A stretch of DNA of 64,000 nt from Ottowia testudinis (GTDB lineage: Bacteria; Pseudomonadota; Gammaproteobacteria; Burkholderiales; Burkholderiaceae_C). Each line of letters opens with the position of its first letter. Position 1 is the first letter of the stretch. The stretch is from contig NZ_CP071796.1 of the NCBI RefSeq assembly GCF_017498525.1, positions 2,604,001-2,668,000 of the forward strand. Reading direction: 5' to 3'. Positions 30,795 to 39,700 of this stretch are shown here, in pieces. The notes under the pieces were generated by a model. The model was not told the DNA's origin and searched no databases. It saw only the letters and a program-made list of their open reading frames with translations. Position numbers and translations under genes: made by a program.

Positions 30795-31433
30795 ATGACC
30801 CCCACCCAGATCGACACCTTCTTCGCCACCCTGCAAGCTGCCAACCCGCAGCCGGCCAGCGAGCTGGAATACACCAGCGTGTTCGAGCTGCTGGCGGCCG
30901 TGCTGCTGTCGGCGCAGGCCACCGACGTGGGGGTGAACAAGGCCACCCGGCGGCTGTTTCCGGTGGCGAACACGCCGCAGAAAATCCTGGCGCTGGGGCA
31001 ACCGGGGCTAGAGAGCTACATCAAGACCATCGGCCTGTTCCGCAGCAAGGCCAAGCACCTGCTGCAGACCTGCCAGATTCTGGTGGAGCAGCACGGCGGC
31101 GAGGTGCCGCGCACGCGGGCCGAGCTGGAAGCACTGCCCGGCGTGGGCCGCAAGACGGCCAACGTGGTGCTGAACGTGGCCTTTGGCGAACCGACCATGG
31201 CGGTGGACACGCACATCTTCCGCGTCAGCAACCGCACCGGCTTGGCGCAGGGCAAAACGCCGCTGGCGGTGGAGCTGAAGCTGCTTGAGCGCGTGCCCGA
31301 AAAGTACCTGCCGCACGCGCACCACTGGCTCATCCTGCACGGGCGCTACGTGTGCGTGGCGCGCACGCCGCGCTGCTGGCAATGCGCGGTGGCGGCGTGC
31401 TGCGACTTCCAGCCGAAAACGCCCACGCAGTAA
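30795..31433 (+). CDS. nth: Endonuclease III
   Basis: A 212-residue HhH-GPD DNA glycosylase/AP lyase of base excision repair, acting on oxidised pyrimidines. The helix-hairpin-helix and catalytic Lys are in LPGVGRKTANVVLN (K120), the catalytic Asp in AVDTHIFRVSNRTGL (D138), and the 4Fe-4S ligands are C187, C194, C197 and C203, the same positions as in E. coli Nth. A GC-rich promoter region and a family A repeat precede it. Nothing unusual is seen in the gene. Confidence 0.96.
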   Translation: MTPTQIDTFFATLQAANPQPASELEYTSVFELLAAVLLSAQATDVGVNKATRRLFPVANTPQKILALGQPGLESYIKTIGLFRSKAKHLLQTCQILVEQHGGEVPRTRAELEALPGVGRKTANVVLNVAFGEPTMAVDTHIFRVSNRTGLAQGKTPLAVELKLLERVPEKYLPHAHHWLILHGRYVCVARTPRCWQCAVAACCDFQPKTPTQ

Positions 31434-31606
31434 TGGATTGGGCGCGCTTCTCGGAGGCGGGATACATCAGCGCGATTTCTTGAACCAGGTTGGGGCGCGC
31501 AGACCTTTGCATGCATAACATGCGTACTTTCTTCTAGTACGCAGTTCGCTGCATGGCATGCGGCGCGGCCATTGACGACGCCGGTTATCGACCCAAGGAG
31601 GTCATC

Positions 31607-32437
31607 ATGGGCATCGTCACGCCGTTCGCAGTCTCCCCCCACGCGCGTCTGTCGCGCCGCACGCTGCTGGGATCGCTTGGCGCGGCCGGCGCCGCGACGC
31701 TGCTGCCCACCGCGGCGTTCGCGCAGCCCGCCGAAGTGGCGGCGATGGGCACTGTCATCCGGTTTCGCTATCTGTCGCAGCGCTTTGCCAAGGCCTATTG
31801 CTGCGGCTTGCTCGACGTGGACGCATCACGCACCGATCAGGTGATGACCGCCACGCGGCAGGCCATGACGCGCTACGCCAGCGAGTTGACGCCCATGGCG
31901 GCCACCAGCGGCGCCCGCGCCGAACTGGAGCAGGTACTGCGTCTGGCACGCGAAATCGGCACACCCGCCGTCAAGCCCGCCACGCCAGCCGCCGCGCAAG
32001 CGGTGTCGAAACACGCCGACAGCGTGGTACAAGCGGCCAGCAACGCGGCACTGGCGCTGGAAAAGATCATTGCCCGGCCGGGCGCCAAGCTGCTCAACGT
32101 GTCCGGCACGCAGCGCTTCATGTCGCAACGCATGGCCAAAAACTACTTCCTTCAGGCGGCAGGCATTGATGCCGCAGCAGCGGGCGCGGCGCTGAATGCC
32201 GACGTGGCCGCCTTCCGCTCGGGCATGGCCACGCTGGCGGCCGCCCCCATCTCCACCCCCGGCATCCGCGGCGAACTGGAGTTGGCGCAAGCCCAGTGGA
32301 TGCTGTTCGAAGCGTCGCTCAGCCACCGTGGCGACAAGTCCGCCTTGCGCGACATCCTGACGACCAGCGAACGCCTGCTGGAGGTGATGGACAAGCTCAC
32401 CGCGCTCTACGAAGAAGCGCTGCGCTCGGTGGCTTGA
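31607..32437 (+). CDS. Tat-exported PilJ-type (type IV pili MCP N-terminal) domain protein
   Basis: A 276-residue protein with a twin-arginine signal (LSRRTLLGSLGAAGAATLLP, R16/R17) and no membrane helix after it. The mature part contains two helical repeats of the PilJ-type sensory domain: IRFRYLSQRFAKAYCCGLL and GTQRFMSQRMAKNYFLQAAG, each with the conserved LSQR/MSQR-MAK motif also found in NarX-like sensors. No signalling domain is attached, so it may be a free periplasmic sensor or binding protein. AAGGAGG precedes ATG 31607. A perfect hairpin GCGTACT / AGTACGC lies about 70 bp upstream. Confidence 0.75.
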   Translation: MGIVTPFAVSPHARLSRRTLLGSLGAAGAATLLPTAAFAQPAEVAAMGTVIRFRYLSQRFAKAYCCGLLDVDASRTDQVMTATRQAMTRYASELTPMAATSGARAELEQVLRLAREIGTPAVKPATPAAAQAVSKHADSVVQAASNAALALEKIIARPGAKLLNVSGTQRFMSQRMAKNYFLQAAGIDAAAAGAALNADVAAFRSGMATLAAAPISTPGIRGELELAQAQWMLFEASLSHRGDKSALRDILTTSERLLEVMDKLTALYEEALRSVA

Positions 32438-32477
32438 CCGCGGGAACAGCGCCCGCTGCACGGTGGCTCAGGCAGCG

Positions 32478-32699
32478 TCAATATCCGCCTGCCTGATGAC
32501 CGGGGCCCCACCATGGCAACCCGGCCGCCAAGTGGGAGCGCAGGCCTTTCGGCTTCACCTGTGCGGCGGGGGAGTCGGGGCTGAGTTCGGGCAGGCGCTG
32601 CTTGGCGTGCGGGCCGTCCCTCCAGCCGGCTTGGGTGAACGCCTGCACCAATTCTTCTGCGATCGCCGCGCGCTTCGTCGATCTTGCGGTGGCAGCCAT
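32478..32699 (-). CDS. Doubtful small ORF
   Basis: A 73-residue ORF on the minus strand within the 476-bp gap between the PilJ-type gene and the IS1595-type transposase gene. Its first half (STKRAAIAEELVQAFTQAGWRDGPHAKQRLPEL) reads like a real helical protein. A second frame just upstream supplies a plausible N-terminus (MKTTSGGQFPGIRDAVRAVFR from 32761). Together they may be one gene broken by a frameshift, but the family is not recognised. The rest of the gap holds only a family A repeat and the IS left end. Confidence 0.3.
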   Translation of the reverse strand: MAATARSTKRAAIAEELVQAFTQAGWRDGPHAKQRLPELSPDSPAAQVKPKGLRSHLAAGLPWWGPGHQAGGY

Positions 32700-32772
32700 C
32701 GGAAAACTGCGCGCACGGCGTCGCGAATGCCGGGAAACTGGCCGCCGCTGGTGGTTTTCATGGGCCGATGAA

Positions 32773-32829
32773 CGCTATCAAAACAAGAGCTGCTAGCGCT
32801 TGTCAGGCAAGCGCTGGCGCACGATTTCT
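32773..32829 (+). repeat. Family A palindromic repeat, split by an IS
   Basis: GCTATCAAAACAAGAGCTGC, then TAGCGCTTGTCAGGCAAGCG and CTGGCGCACGATTTCT. The IS1595-type element entered its right arm: the copy resumes after the second target duplicate at 33902. Confidence 0.78.
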
Positions 32830-33893
32830 CTTGATTAGCCCTCTACTTCAGGTTTGCCCTTGATTTACCGGTGCATAGCCATCAACTGTGATTGCATCCA
32901 GCTTGAGGCCATCATGCCCATCAACCCGATCCAGTTTCAGGCCAGCCTGTCCTTGCCCGAATTCATGCGTTTGTACACTAGCCAGCAGCAATGCGAGGAC
33001 GCCTTGGTGGTCACGCGCTGGCCCCAGGGCTGGCGCTGCCCGCGCTACGAGGGCGCGCACCACTGGTGCACCCGCGATGGTCATGGGCGCCGTCTGTGGC
33101 AGTGCGCCGCATGCGACTACCAATGTTCCGTCACCGCGGGCACCATCTTTGAGCACACCCGTTTGCCTTTACCCAAGTGGTTCCTGGCGCTGTATCTGAT
33201 CAGCCAGAGCAAGAACGGCATCAGTGCGCTGGCGCTGCGCCGCCAGTTGGGCGTGAGCTACAAGGCTGCCTGGCTGCTTAAGCACAAGGTGCTGGAGGTC
33301 ATGCGTATGCGCGATGAATCGCGCCCGCTGTGCGGGCGCGTGGAGATTGACGATGCCTATCTGGGCGGTGAACGCACCGGTCACGCCCATGGCGGGCGCG
33401 GCGCGCTGAACAAGACGGCGTTTGTGGCGGCGGTGCAGACCGATGAGCGCCAGCGCCCGCAGCGCATGCGCTTGACGCCGGTAGTCGGCTTTACCAACGA
33501 GGCTATCGAGCAATGGGCGGGCAAGGCGCTGGCCGCTGGGGCGCAGGTGATCTCTGATGGCACGGCCTGCTTTGCGCGGGTGAGCCAGGTGGGCGCCAGC
33601 CACGAGCGGCATGTCACCGGCGGTGGTCGTCAGGCCGCTCAACTGCCCGCCTTCAAGTGGGTCAACACGATGCTGGGCAATGTGAAGATGGCCTTGGCCG
33701 CGACGTATCACGGTATCAAGCACAGCAAGTATGGCGCGCGCTATCTGGCAGAGTTTGCTTATCGATTCAATCGCCGCCATGACTTGGCGGCATTGCCAAT
33801 GCGATTGCTGCGCGCAGCCGCAACAACCAAACCCCAGCCCATGCGCATCATCAGAACACCTGAGCGGGTACCTGCGATATGGGGCTAATCAAG
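32830..33893 (+). mobile_element. IS1595-family insertion sequence, intact
   Basis: The element is 1064 bp with perfect 12-bp terminal inverted repeats (CTTGATTAGCCC / GGGCTAATCAAG). An 8-bp target duplication, CGATTTCT, lies at 32822-32829 and 33894-33901. It carries one intact transposase. It landed inside a family A repeat at the 3' end of the convergent MaoC-like gene. Confidence 0.93.
32914..33888 (+). CDS. IS1595-family transposase
   Basis: A 324-residue transposase. The N-terminal zinc ribbon is WRCPRYEGAHHWCTRDGHGRRLWQCAACDYQCS, and the DDE-type core includes RVEIDDAYLGGERTG, VISDGTACFARV and HGIKHSKYGARYLAEFAYRFNRRHD (the Asn/His/Glu end). The start at ATG 32914 is preferred over 32854 because the earlier codons are IS terminal sequence. 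The TAA stop at 33886-33888 lies inside the right inverted repeat. The frame is intact, so activity is possible. Confidence 0.92.
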   Translation: MPINPIQFQASLSLPEFMRLYTSQQQCEDALVVTRWPQGWRCPRYEGAHHWCTRDGHGRRLWQCAACDYQCSVTAGTIFEHTRLPLPKWFLALYLISQSKNGISALALRRQLGVSYKAAWLLKHKVLEVMRMRDESRPLCGRVEIDDAYLGGERTGHAHGGRGALNKTAFVAAVQTDERQRPQRMRLTPVVGFTNEAIEQWAGKALAAGAQVISDGTACFARVSQVGASHERHVTGGGRQAAQLPAFKWVNTMLGNVKMALAATYHGIKHSKYGARYLAEFAYRFNRRHDLAALPMRLLRAAATTKPQPMRIIRTPERVPAIWG

Positions 33894-33900
33894 CGATTTC

Positions 33901-34797
33901 TTATAAGACCAAGGCCAGCTCCGCCTCAGCTTGCATGGTCAGCCAGCCTTCATGATCGTGCGCCCACAGCTTGACCTGGCGGCCGTCGGGCGACGGCTGG
34001 CCGCTGACAAAAAACGGATTCAAGTCAAACGCCGGGCGCAGCGCGCGAAATTCAAAACGCCGCATCACGGCATGCGGTTCGTGCCGACGCACCAGGTCGG
34101 TCAGCAGCGTGGCAATCAGCGGGCCGTGCACGATCAGGCCGGGGTAGCCCTCGACCTCGGTCACGTAACGGCGGTCGTAATGGATGCGGTGGCCGTTGAA
34201 GGTAAGCGCGCTGTAGCGGAACAGCAGCACGTCGTCGGGCACGATCTGGCGCCGCCACGCGGCCTGCGCTTCGGCCGGTCTGGGCGCGGGCGCCTGCCCG
34301 CCCGGCTGCGCAGCGGCGCGGTAGACGATGTCGTGCTCTTCCGACAGGCACAGCCCGTGTGCGTTATGAACCTCATGGCGCACCAGCACGAAGATCATCT
34401 CTCCGCTGCGCCCGGTCTTGTGCGTCACCGATTCGATGCGCGACACCTTGCGCGCCGCATCGCCCACCCGCAGCGGGTTGCCTGGCGCCCACACAAGGCG
34501 CCCGCCAGCCCACATGCGGCGCGGCAGCGGCACGGGCGGCAAAAAGCCACCGCGCTTGGGGTGCCCGTCTGGCCCGATCTGGCTTTGCGGCGCTTGCGGC
34601 AAAAAGTACAGCCAGTGGCCGAGCGGCGGCACCGGTGTGCCGTGCTCGGGCGTCGGGTCGTCGCGGTCCAGCGTGGCTGACAGCCCGCGCAAGGGCGCGG
34701 CGGTGATGTCATCGGTCAATTCTTCGCCGCGGCCCATCCATTGCTGCAAGTGGGCCATGGCGGCGGAGTCCAGACTGGGGATTTGGGCGGTGCTCAT
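33901..34797 (-). CDS. MaoC-like hydratase (FAS1-type dehydratase / 3-methylfumaryl-CoA hydratase-like)
   Basis: A 298-residue hot-dog-fold protein. The N-terminal half (MSTAQIPSLDSAAMAHLQQWMGRGEELTDDITAAPLRGLSATLDRD, then GHWLYFLPQAPQSQIGPDGHPKRGGFLPPVPLPRRMWAGG) and the catalytic-region hydratase motif ALTFNGHRIHYDRRYVTEVEGYPGLIVHGPLIATLL match the HTD2/mesaconyl-C4-CoA hydratase group (COG3777). It probably hydrates an enoyl-CoA. The stop codon lies at the outer edge of the IS target duplication, so the last codons (LVL) come from the family A repeat. ATG 34797 is chosen for the family N-terminus. Confidence 0.82.
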   Translation of the reverse strand: MSTAQIPSLDSAAMAHLQQWMGRGEELTDDITAAPLRGLSATLDRDDPTPEHGTPVPPLGHWLYFLPQAPQSQIGPDGHPKRGGFLPPVPLPRRMWAGGRLVWAPGNPLRVGDAARKVSRIESVTHKTGRSGEMIFVLVRHEVHNAHGLCLSEEHDIVYRAAAQPGGQAPAPRPAEAQAAWRRQIVPDDVLLFRYSALTFNGHRIHYDRRYVTEVEGYPGLIVHGPLIATLLTDLVRRHEPHAVMRRFEFRALRPAFDLNPFFVSGQPSPDGRQVKLWAHDHEGWLTMQAEAELALVL

Positions 34798-34849
34798 AAA
34801 GCGTGCATGATGCCGCCGCACCCACCCCGGCACAATGGGGAAAAAATAG

Positions 34850-34922
34850 AAGTTGAGCCTCTGCGAAATCCCTGCGCCCTCTGTGTCTGGTTTGCCGGCT
34901 TCTGCTTTGGGCTTTGGGTTTT
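34850..34922 (-). repeat. Family C repeat arm downstream of the outer membrane factor gene
   Basis: GAGCCTCTGCGAAATCCCTG, CGCCCTCTGTGTCTGG, then CTTTGGGCTTTGGGTTTTG. It shows the GCG-CCCTC/TGCGAA-type units of the family. Confidence 0.4.
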
Positions 34923-34924
34923 GA

Positions 34925-36397
34925 TCACAAACCAGTTTTCCTTACCGCCCAGTGCGCCTGCCAGCCGCCGCCCAGCGCCTGCACCAGGGCCAGCGCCGCT
35001 TGCTGGCGCTGCAGTTGCAGCTGCATCAACGAGCGGCGCGCACCGAGGGCGCTGGCCTGCGCGGTAACCACCTCTGTGTACGCGGCCAGGCCCGACTGGT
35101 AGCGGTTCATCACCTGTTGCTCCACCCGCGCGGCGGCGCCAGCGCTGGCGCGCACGCGTTCGATCTGCTCGGCCAGGGTTTGCAGGGTGGTGAGTTGGTC
35201 TTCAACCTCTTTCATGGCCGTCAGCGCGCTTTGGCGGTAGCTGGCGGTGGCGGCGTCGTGCGCGGCAATGGCCTGGTCGACCGCCGCCGTGCGCGCCCCG
35301 CCATCGAACACGTATTGCGCCAGCGACAGCCCCAGCGACCACAGCAGCTTGGGCGCTGACACCACGTCAATCAAATGGCTGCCGCCCGCGCTCAGGCCGC
35401 CGGTGAGCGTGAGCTGCGGAAAGTACGCCGCGCGCGCCACGCCGATGCGCGCGTTGGCCGCCGCCACGCGGCGCTCGGCCGCGGCCACGTCGGGGCGGCG
35501 CAGCAGGAGCTCGGACGGCACGCCTGCCGGTACGCCGGGCACGCTGCCCTCCCACGGCGCGGGCGGCAGGTTGAAATGGACTGGCGGCTCGCCCACCAGC
35601 AGCGCGATGGCGTGTTCGGCGAGGGCGCGGCCGCGCGCCAGCGCCACACGGCTGGCGCGCGCGTTGTCGAGCGTGCTTTGCGCCTGCAGCGTATCGGTGC
35701 GCGCGGCCACGCCGACGTCGTAGCGGTTTTGCGTGATCATGGCGGCGCGCTCGTAGCCGGTGATGATCTCGTCGAGCAGCGCCATCTCGGCGTCCAGCTC
35801 GCGCACGTTGAAATAGGCCTGCGCCAGGCTGGCCTGCGCGGCCAGGCGCACGCCGCCCAGGTCGGCCTCGCTGGCCTGCACGCTGGCGCCCTGCGCGCGC
35901 GCGGCATCGCCCAGGCGGCCCCACAAATCGGGCGCCCAGCTCACGTTCAGGCCCAGGCTGGCGGATTGGCTGGTGGATTGATCCTGCCCGCCGCTGCGCT
36001 GCTGGCCCGCGCTGGCGCCCACGGTGGGCCACAGCTGCGCCTGCTGCTGGCGCAAAAGCGCCTGCGCTTGATCAACATTGGCCAGCGCGGCGGCCAAGTT
36101 CTGGTTACCGACATCGATGCGCTGCATCAGCGTATCGAGCACCGGGTCGGGCCACAGCGCCCACCAGCGGCCGGCGCGCCAGTCGTGCGCGGCATCGGCG
36201 CTGATCCAGCCGGCGGCGGGGGCGGCGGTTTTCCACGCGGTGGGCAGCGGCACCGTGGGGCTCTGCTCAACCGGGGCCAAACTGCAGGCGGTCGCGAGCG
36301 CGGCCAGCAGCAGCACCACAGCCCTGCGCGAAAAATACGCAAAAGGCGCAAAAAAAGACCCGCGGAGGCAGGTTGGGTTAAGCGCAGCGAAACCCAA
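34925..36397 (-). CDS. Outer membrane factor of an RND efflux pump (NodT family lipoprotein)
   Basis: The recognisable protein starts near SRRAVVLLLAALATACSLAP, a lipoprotein signal with lipobox LATAC. It continues as a TolC-like alpha-barrel with two OEP repeats (FNVRELDAEMALLDEIITGYERA; YRQSALTAMKEVEDQLTTLQ). It forms the exit duct for the MdtABC-like pump encoded upstream. The start is unclear: no ATG follows the repeats, GTG 36319 would remove the charged n-region, and TTG 36397 would begin inside a family B repeat. Repeats seem to have replaced the original 5' end, so the gene may be poorly expressed or use a non-standard start. Confidence 0.75.
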   Translation of the reverse strand: MGFAALNPTCLRGSFFAPFAYFSRRAVVLLLAALATACSLAPVEQSPTVPLPTAWKTAAPAAGWISADAAHDWRAGRWWALWPDPVLDTLMQRIDVGNQNLAAALANVDQAQALLRQQQAQLWPTVGASAGQQRSGGQDQSTSQSASLGLNVSWAPDLWGRLGDAARAQGASVQASEADLGGVRLAAQASLAQAYFNVRELDAEMALLDEIITGYERAAMITQNRYDVGVAARTDTLQAQSTLDNARASRVALARGRALAEHAIALLVGEPPVHFNLPPAPWEGSVPGVPAGVPSELLLRRPDVAAAERRVAAANARIGVARAAYFPQLTLTGGLSAGGSHLIDVVSAPKLLWSLGLSLAQYVFDGGARTAAVDQAIAAHDAATASYRQSALTAMKEVEDQLTTLQTLAEQIERVRASAGAAARVEQQVMNRYQSGLAAYTEVVTAQASALGARRSLMQLQLQRQQAALALVQALGGGWQAHWAVRKTGL

Positions 36398-36716
36398 CGA
36401 ACGGCGGTACACCGGCCAGTGCGTTGGTTGGGCTGCGCTGCGCTTGCTACCACCCGCGCTTGAGCAAACGGTGGTTTGTGCGGCACCGGCCGTGTTGGGG
36501 TTCGCCGTGCCCACCAGCAACCCACCGGGGTACATGCGCCACGGCTCCCGCTGGGAGCGCGGTGCCTCACCCCAACCTACAAGACTTGAACAAGCGGTGG
36601 TTGATGCTGCAACGGCCGTGTTGGGGGTCGCATTGCCCACCACCCACCCGCCGGGGTGCATGCACCGCAGATCCAGTGGGGCACGTGGTGCCTCACCCCA
36701 ACCTGCGAGATTTGGC
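36371..36716. repeat. Family B repeat block with two tandem 126-bp units
   Basis: The block starts GGTTGGGTTAAGCGCAGCG and ends CTCACCCCAACCTG. Inside, 36459-36584 and 36585-36716 are diverged direct repeats; both contain CCGTGTTGGGG, GGGGT(A/G)CATGC and GGTGCCTCACCCCAACCT. Together with the family C arm at 36728-36776 it fills the 379-bp gap between mdtC and the outer membrane factor gene; no gene is seen here. Confidence 0.7.
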
Positions 36717-36727
36717 GGTTTTGAGTT

Positions 36728-36776
36728 CTTTCGCGTCATCTTCGCGCCCTTCGCGTCCAGTTTGCGGGGTTTCGTC
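36728..36776 (-). repeat. Family C repeat arm at the end of mdtC
   Basis: CTTTCGCGTCATCTTCGCG, CCCTTCGCGTCCAG, TTTGCGGGGTTTCG. It abuts the mdtC stop at 36777. Confidence 0.5.
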
Positions 36777-39700
36777 TCAAGCAGCCACCGCCCGCGCCAG
36801 ATGCGCTTCGCCATCGTGGCGCCGCCGCAGCTTGTCAAGCAGGACGTAGACCGCCGGCGTGGTCAGCAGCGTCAGCAACTGACTGACGACCAGGCCACCA
36901 ATGATCGTCACGCCCAACGGCTGGCGCAGCTCGGATCCCTGGCCGAAGCCGATGGCCAGCGGCAGCGCGCCCAGGCCGGCGGCGAGCGTCGTCATCAAAA
37001 TCGGGCGAAAGCGCAGCAAACAAGCGTCGCGCACCGCCTGCACTGCCGTCAGGCCGCGCGAGCGCTCGGCATCCAGCGCGAAGTCGATGATCAGGATGGC
37101 GTTTTTCTTCACGATGCCGATCAGCAAAAACACGCCGATCAGCGCCATGATGGAGAACTCCATCTTCAACGCCAGCAGCGCCAGCGCGGCGCCAAAGCCG
37201 GCGCTGGGCAGCGTGGTGAGCACGGTAATGGGATGGATCAGGCTTTCGTACAGGATGCCCAGCACGATGTAGATGACCACGATCGCGGCCAGGATCAGCA
37301 GCCATTGCTGCGATTGCGTTTGCTGCTGGGCCGCCGCCGCGCCCGAGAAGCTGCCGCGCACGTTGTTGGGCATGCCGATCTGGTTCTCGGCCTCGAGCAC
37401 CGCCGCGCGGCCCTGCTCGATGGAGACGCCGTCGGCCAGGTTGAACGACACCGTGCTCGACAACTCGCCGCCATCGTGCCAAACGCTGGTGGGCACCGAG
37501 CGCTCGCTGAAAGTGGCAAAGGCCGACAGCGGCACCATGGTGGTGGGCGAGACCGAAATCGGCTGCCCTGTGGAGGCGTTGCGCAACCCGGGATTGGCCG
37601 AAGCGCCGCCGGCACCAGCTGAGGATACCGCGCTCGCCGCCGTCGAATTTGAAGCCGGCGCGCCCCCAACGGCCGAGCCGGCGACGCTGCCGGCGCTGAA
37701 CCTTGAAGCATAGGCGGCAGTGGTGCTGGCGGCGCCCTTGGCCGGCACGTACACGTCGCGCAGCGCCACCGGCGACTGGGCATGCGCCGGCGCCCATTCC
37801 ATCACCACCGCGTACTGGTTGAGGTCAGCGTACATCGTGGCCACCTGTCGCTGACCGAAACCGTTGTAGAGCGCGGCATCGATGGAAGCCAGCGACACCC
37901 CCAGCTCTGCCGCCTTGTCGCGATTGACTTGCACGAAAGTCTCCACGCCGTTGTCGCTCTGGTCGTCGTCGATGTCGGTCAGGCGCTCGTCATGCTTCAG
38001 GCGCTCGGCCAGCTTCAGCGTCCAGGCCTTCAGGTCGGCCGCGTTGTCGGCCTTCAGCGTGTACTGGTAGGTGCTGTTGCTGCCGCGCCCGCCCATGCGC
38101 AGCTCCTGCACTGGGTTGAGAAACACGCGCAGGCCGGTGATCTGGTTCAGCTTGGGCCGCAAGCGATTGACCACGGCGCGCGTGGGCTCGCGTCCGTCCG
38201 GGCCGCTGCGCTGCCCGTTGGGCTTGAGCGCCGCCGCCATGAAGCCGCCGCCCGAGCCCCCCCCGCCGGCAAAGCCCACCACGGTGGCGATGGCCGGGTC
38301 GGCGCGCACGATGTCGATGGCCTGCTGCAGCTTGTCGGCCAGCGCGGTGGACGAAATGCTCTGGTCGGCGCGCAGGCCGCCAGTCAGCTGGCCGTTGTCC
38401 TGCTCGGGGAAAAAACCCTTGGCGATATTGGTGAACAAGTACCCATTGAGGCCAACCACCACCAGCAGCACCAGCACCACCAGCCAGGGCGAGGCCAGCG
38501 ACCAGTCAAGCGCCCGCGAATAACCGCGCGTGAGCCCAGCTTGCGCGTCCCGCACCCACCCGCCGAGTCTGGCGCGCCACCGGCCGGCGGCGCTTTGGCG
38601 CGGCGGCCGTGGATCGCCGCCATGCCCCGCCTGGTGGTGCTTGAGCAGCATGGCGCACAGCATCGGCGTGGTGGTGAGGGAGATGACGAGCGAAATCATC
38701 ACCGCCGCCGACAACGTGAGCGCGAATTCCCGAAACAGCCGCCCCGGCTGCCCGCCCATGAACAGCAGCGGAATGAACACCGCGATCAACGACACGCTGA
38801 TGGTGAGCACCGTGAAGCCCACCTCGCGCGCGCCCTGCAGCGCGGCCTGCCGGCGCGGCTGGCCCATTTCCAGGTGGCGCGAGATGTTTTCCAGCACCAC
38901 GATGGCGTCGTCCACCACGAAACCCGTGGCCACGGTCAGTGCCATCAGCGTCAGGTTGTTGAGCGAAAAGCCCAGCAGGTACATCACGGCGAACGTGCCC
39001 AGCAGCGACACCACCGTGGCCACCGCCGGAATGGCCGCCGCCCGCACCGTGCGCAGGAACATCCCCACCACCAGCACCACCAGCAGCACGGCGATCACCA
39101 GCGTGATCTCCACCTCGCGCACCGACGAGCGCACGCTGCCGGTGCGGTCGATCGCCACCGACAGCTCAATATCTTGCGGCAGCTGCGCGCGCAGTTGCGG
39201 CAGCAGCCGGTCGATGGCGTCGGCGGTTTCGATCAGGTTCGCGTCGGGCTGCTGCATCACGTTGACGACGATGGCCGGCTGGCCGTTGAACATGCCGCGC
39301 GTGCGCGTGTCCTGCACGCTGTCGATGACCTGTGCCACATCCTGCAAGCGCACTTCCTGGTGGTTGCGCATGCCCACGATCAAGCGTTTGTAGTCGGCCG
39401 CGCGGAGGCCGGGCGCCGGCGTCATGATCTGCAGCGCGCGGCCATCGGCGGCGGTTCCGACTTCGACCGCGCCCTTGGGCCGGTTGGCGTTATTGGCCTG
39501 GATGGCCGCCCGCACGTCGTCCGACGAAATGCCCAGTTCGTGCAGGGCAAACGGGTTGAGTTCCACCCGCACCGCGGGCAGCGAGCCGCCGCCAATCGTG
39601 ACGTCGCCCACGCCATGCACCTGCAGCAGTTGCTGGCTGACGATGTTGCTGACGGCGTCGTAGATCTGGCCCGGCGTGCGCGTCTTGGACGTGAGCGCCA

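Noticed and set aside
34925-36838. Full 637-codon reading of the outer membrane factor ORF
   Set aside because: The first roughly 150 codons translate family B and C repeats (two copies of a GWGEAPR-type peptide) and are not part of the efflux protein.
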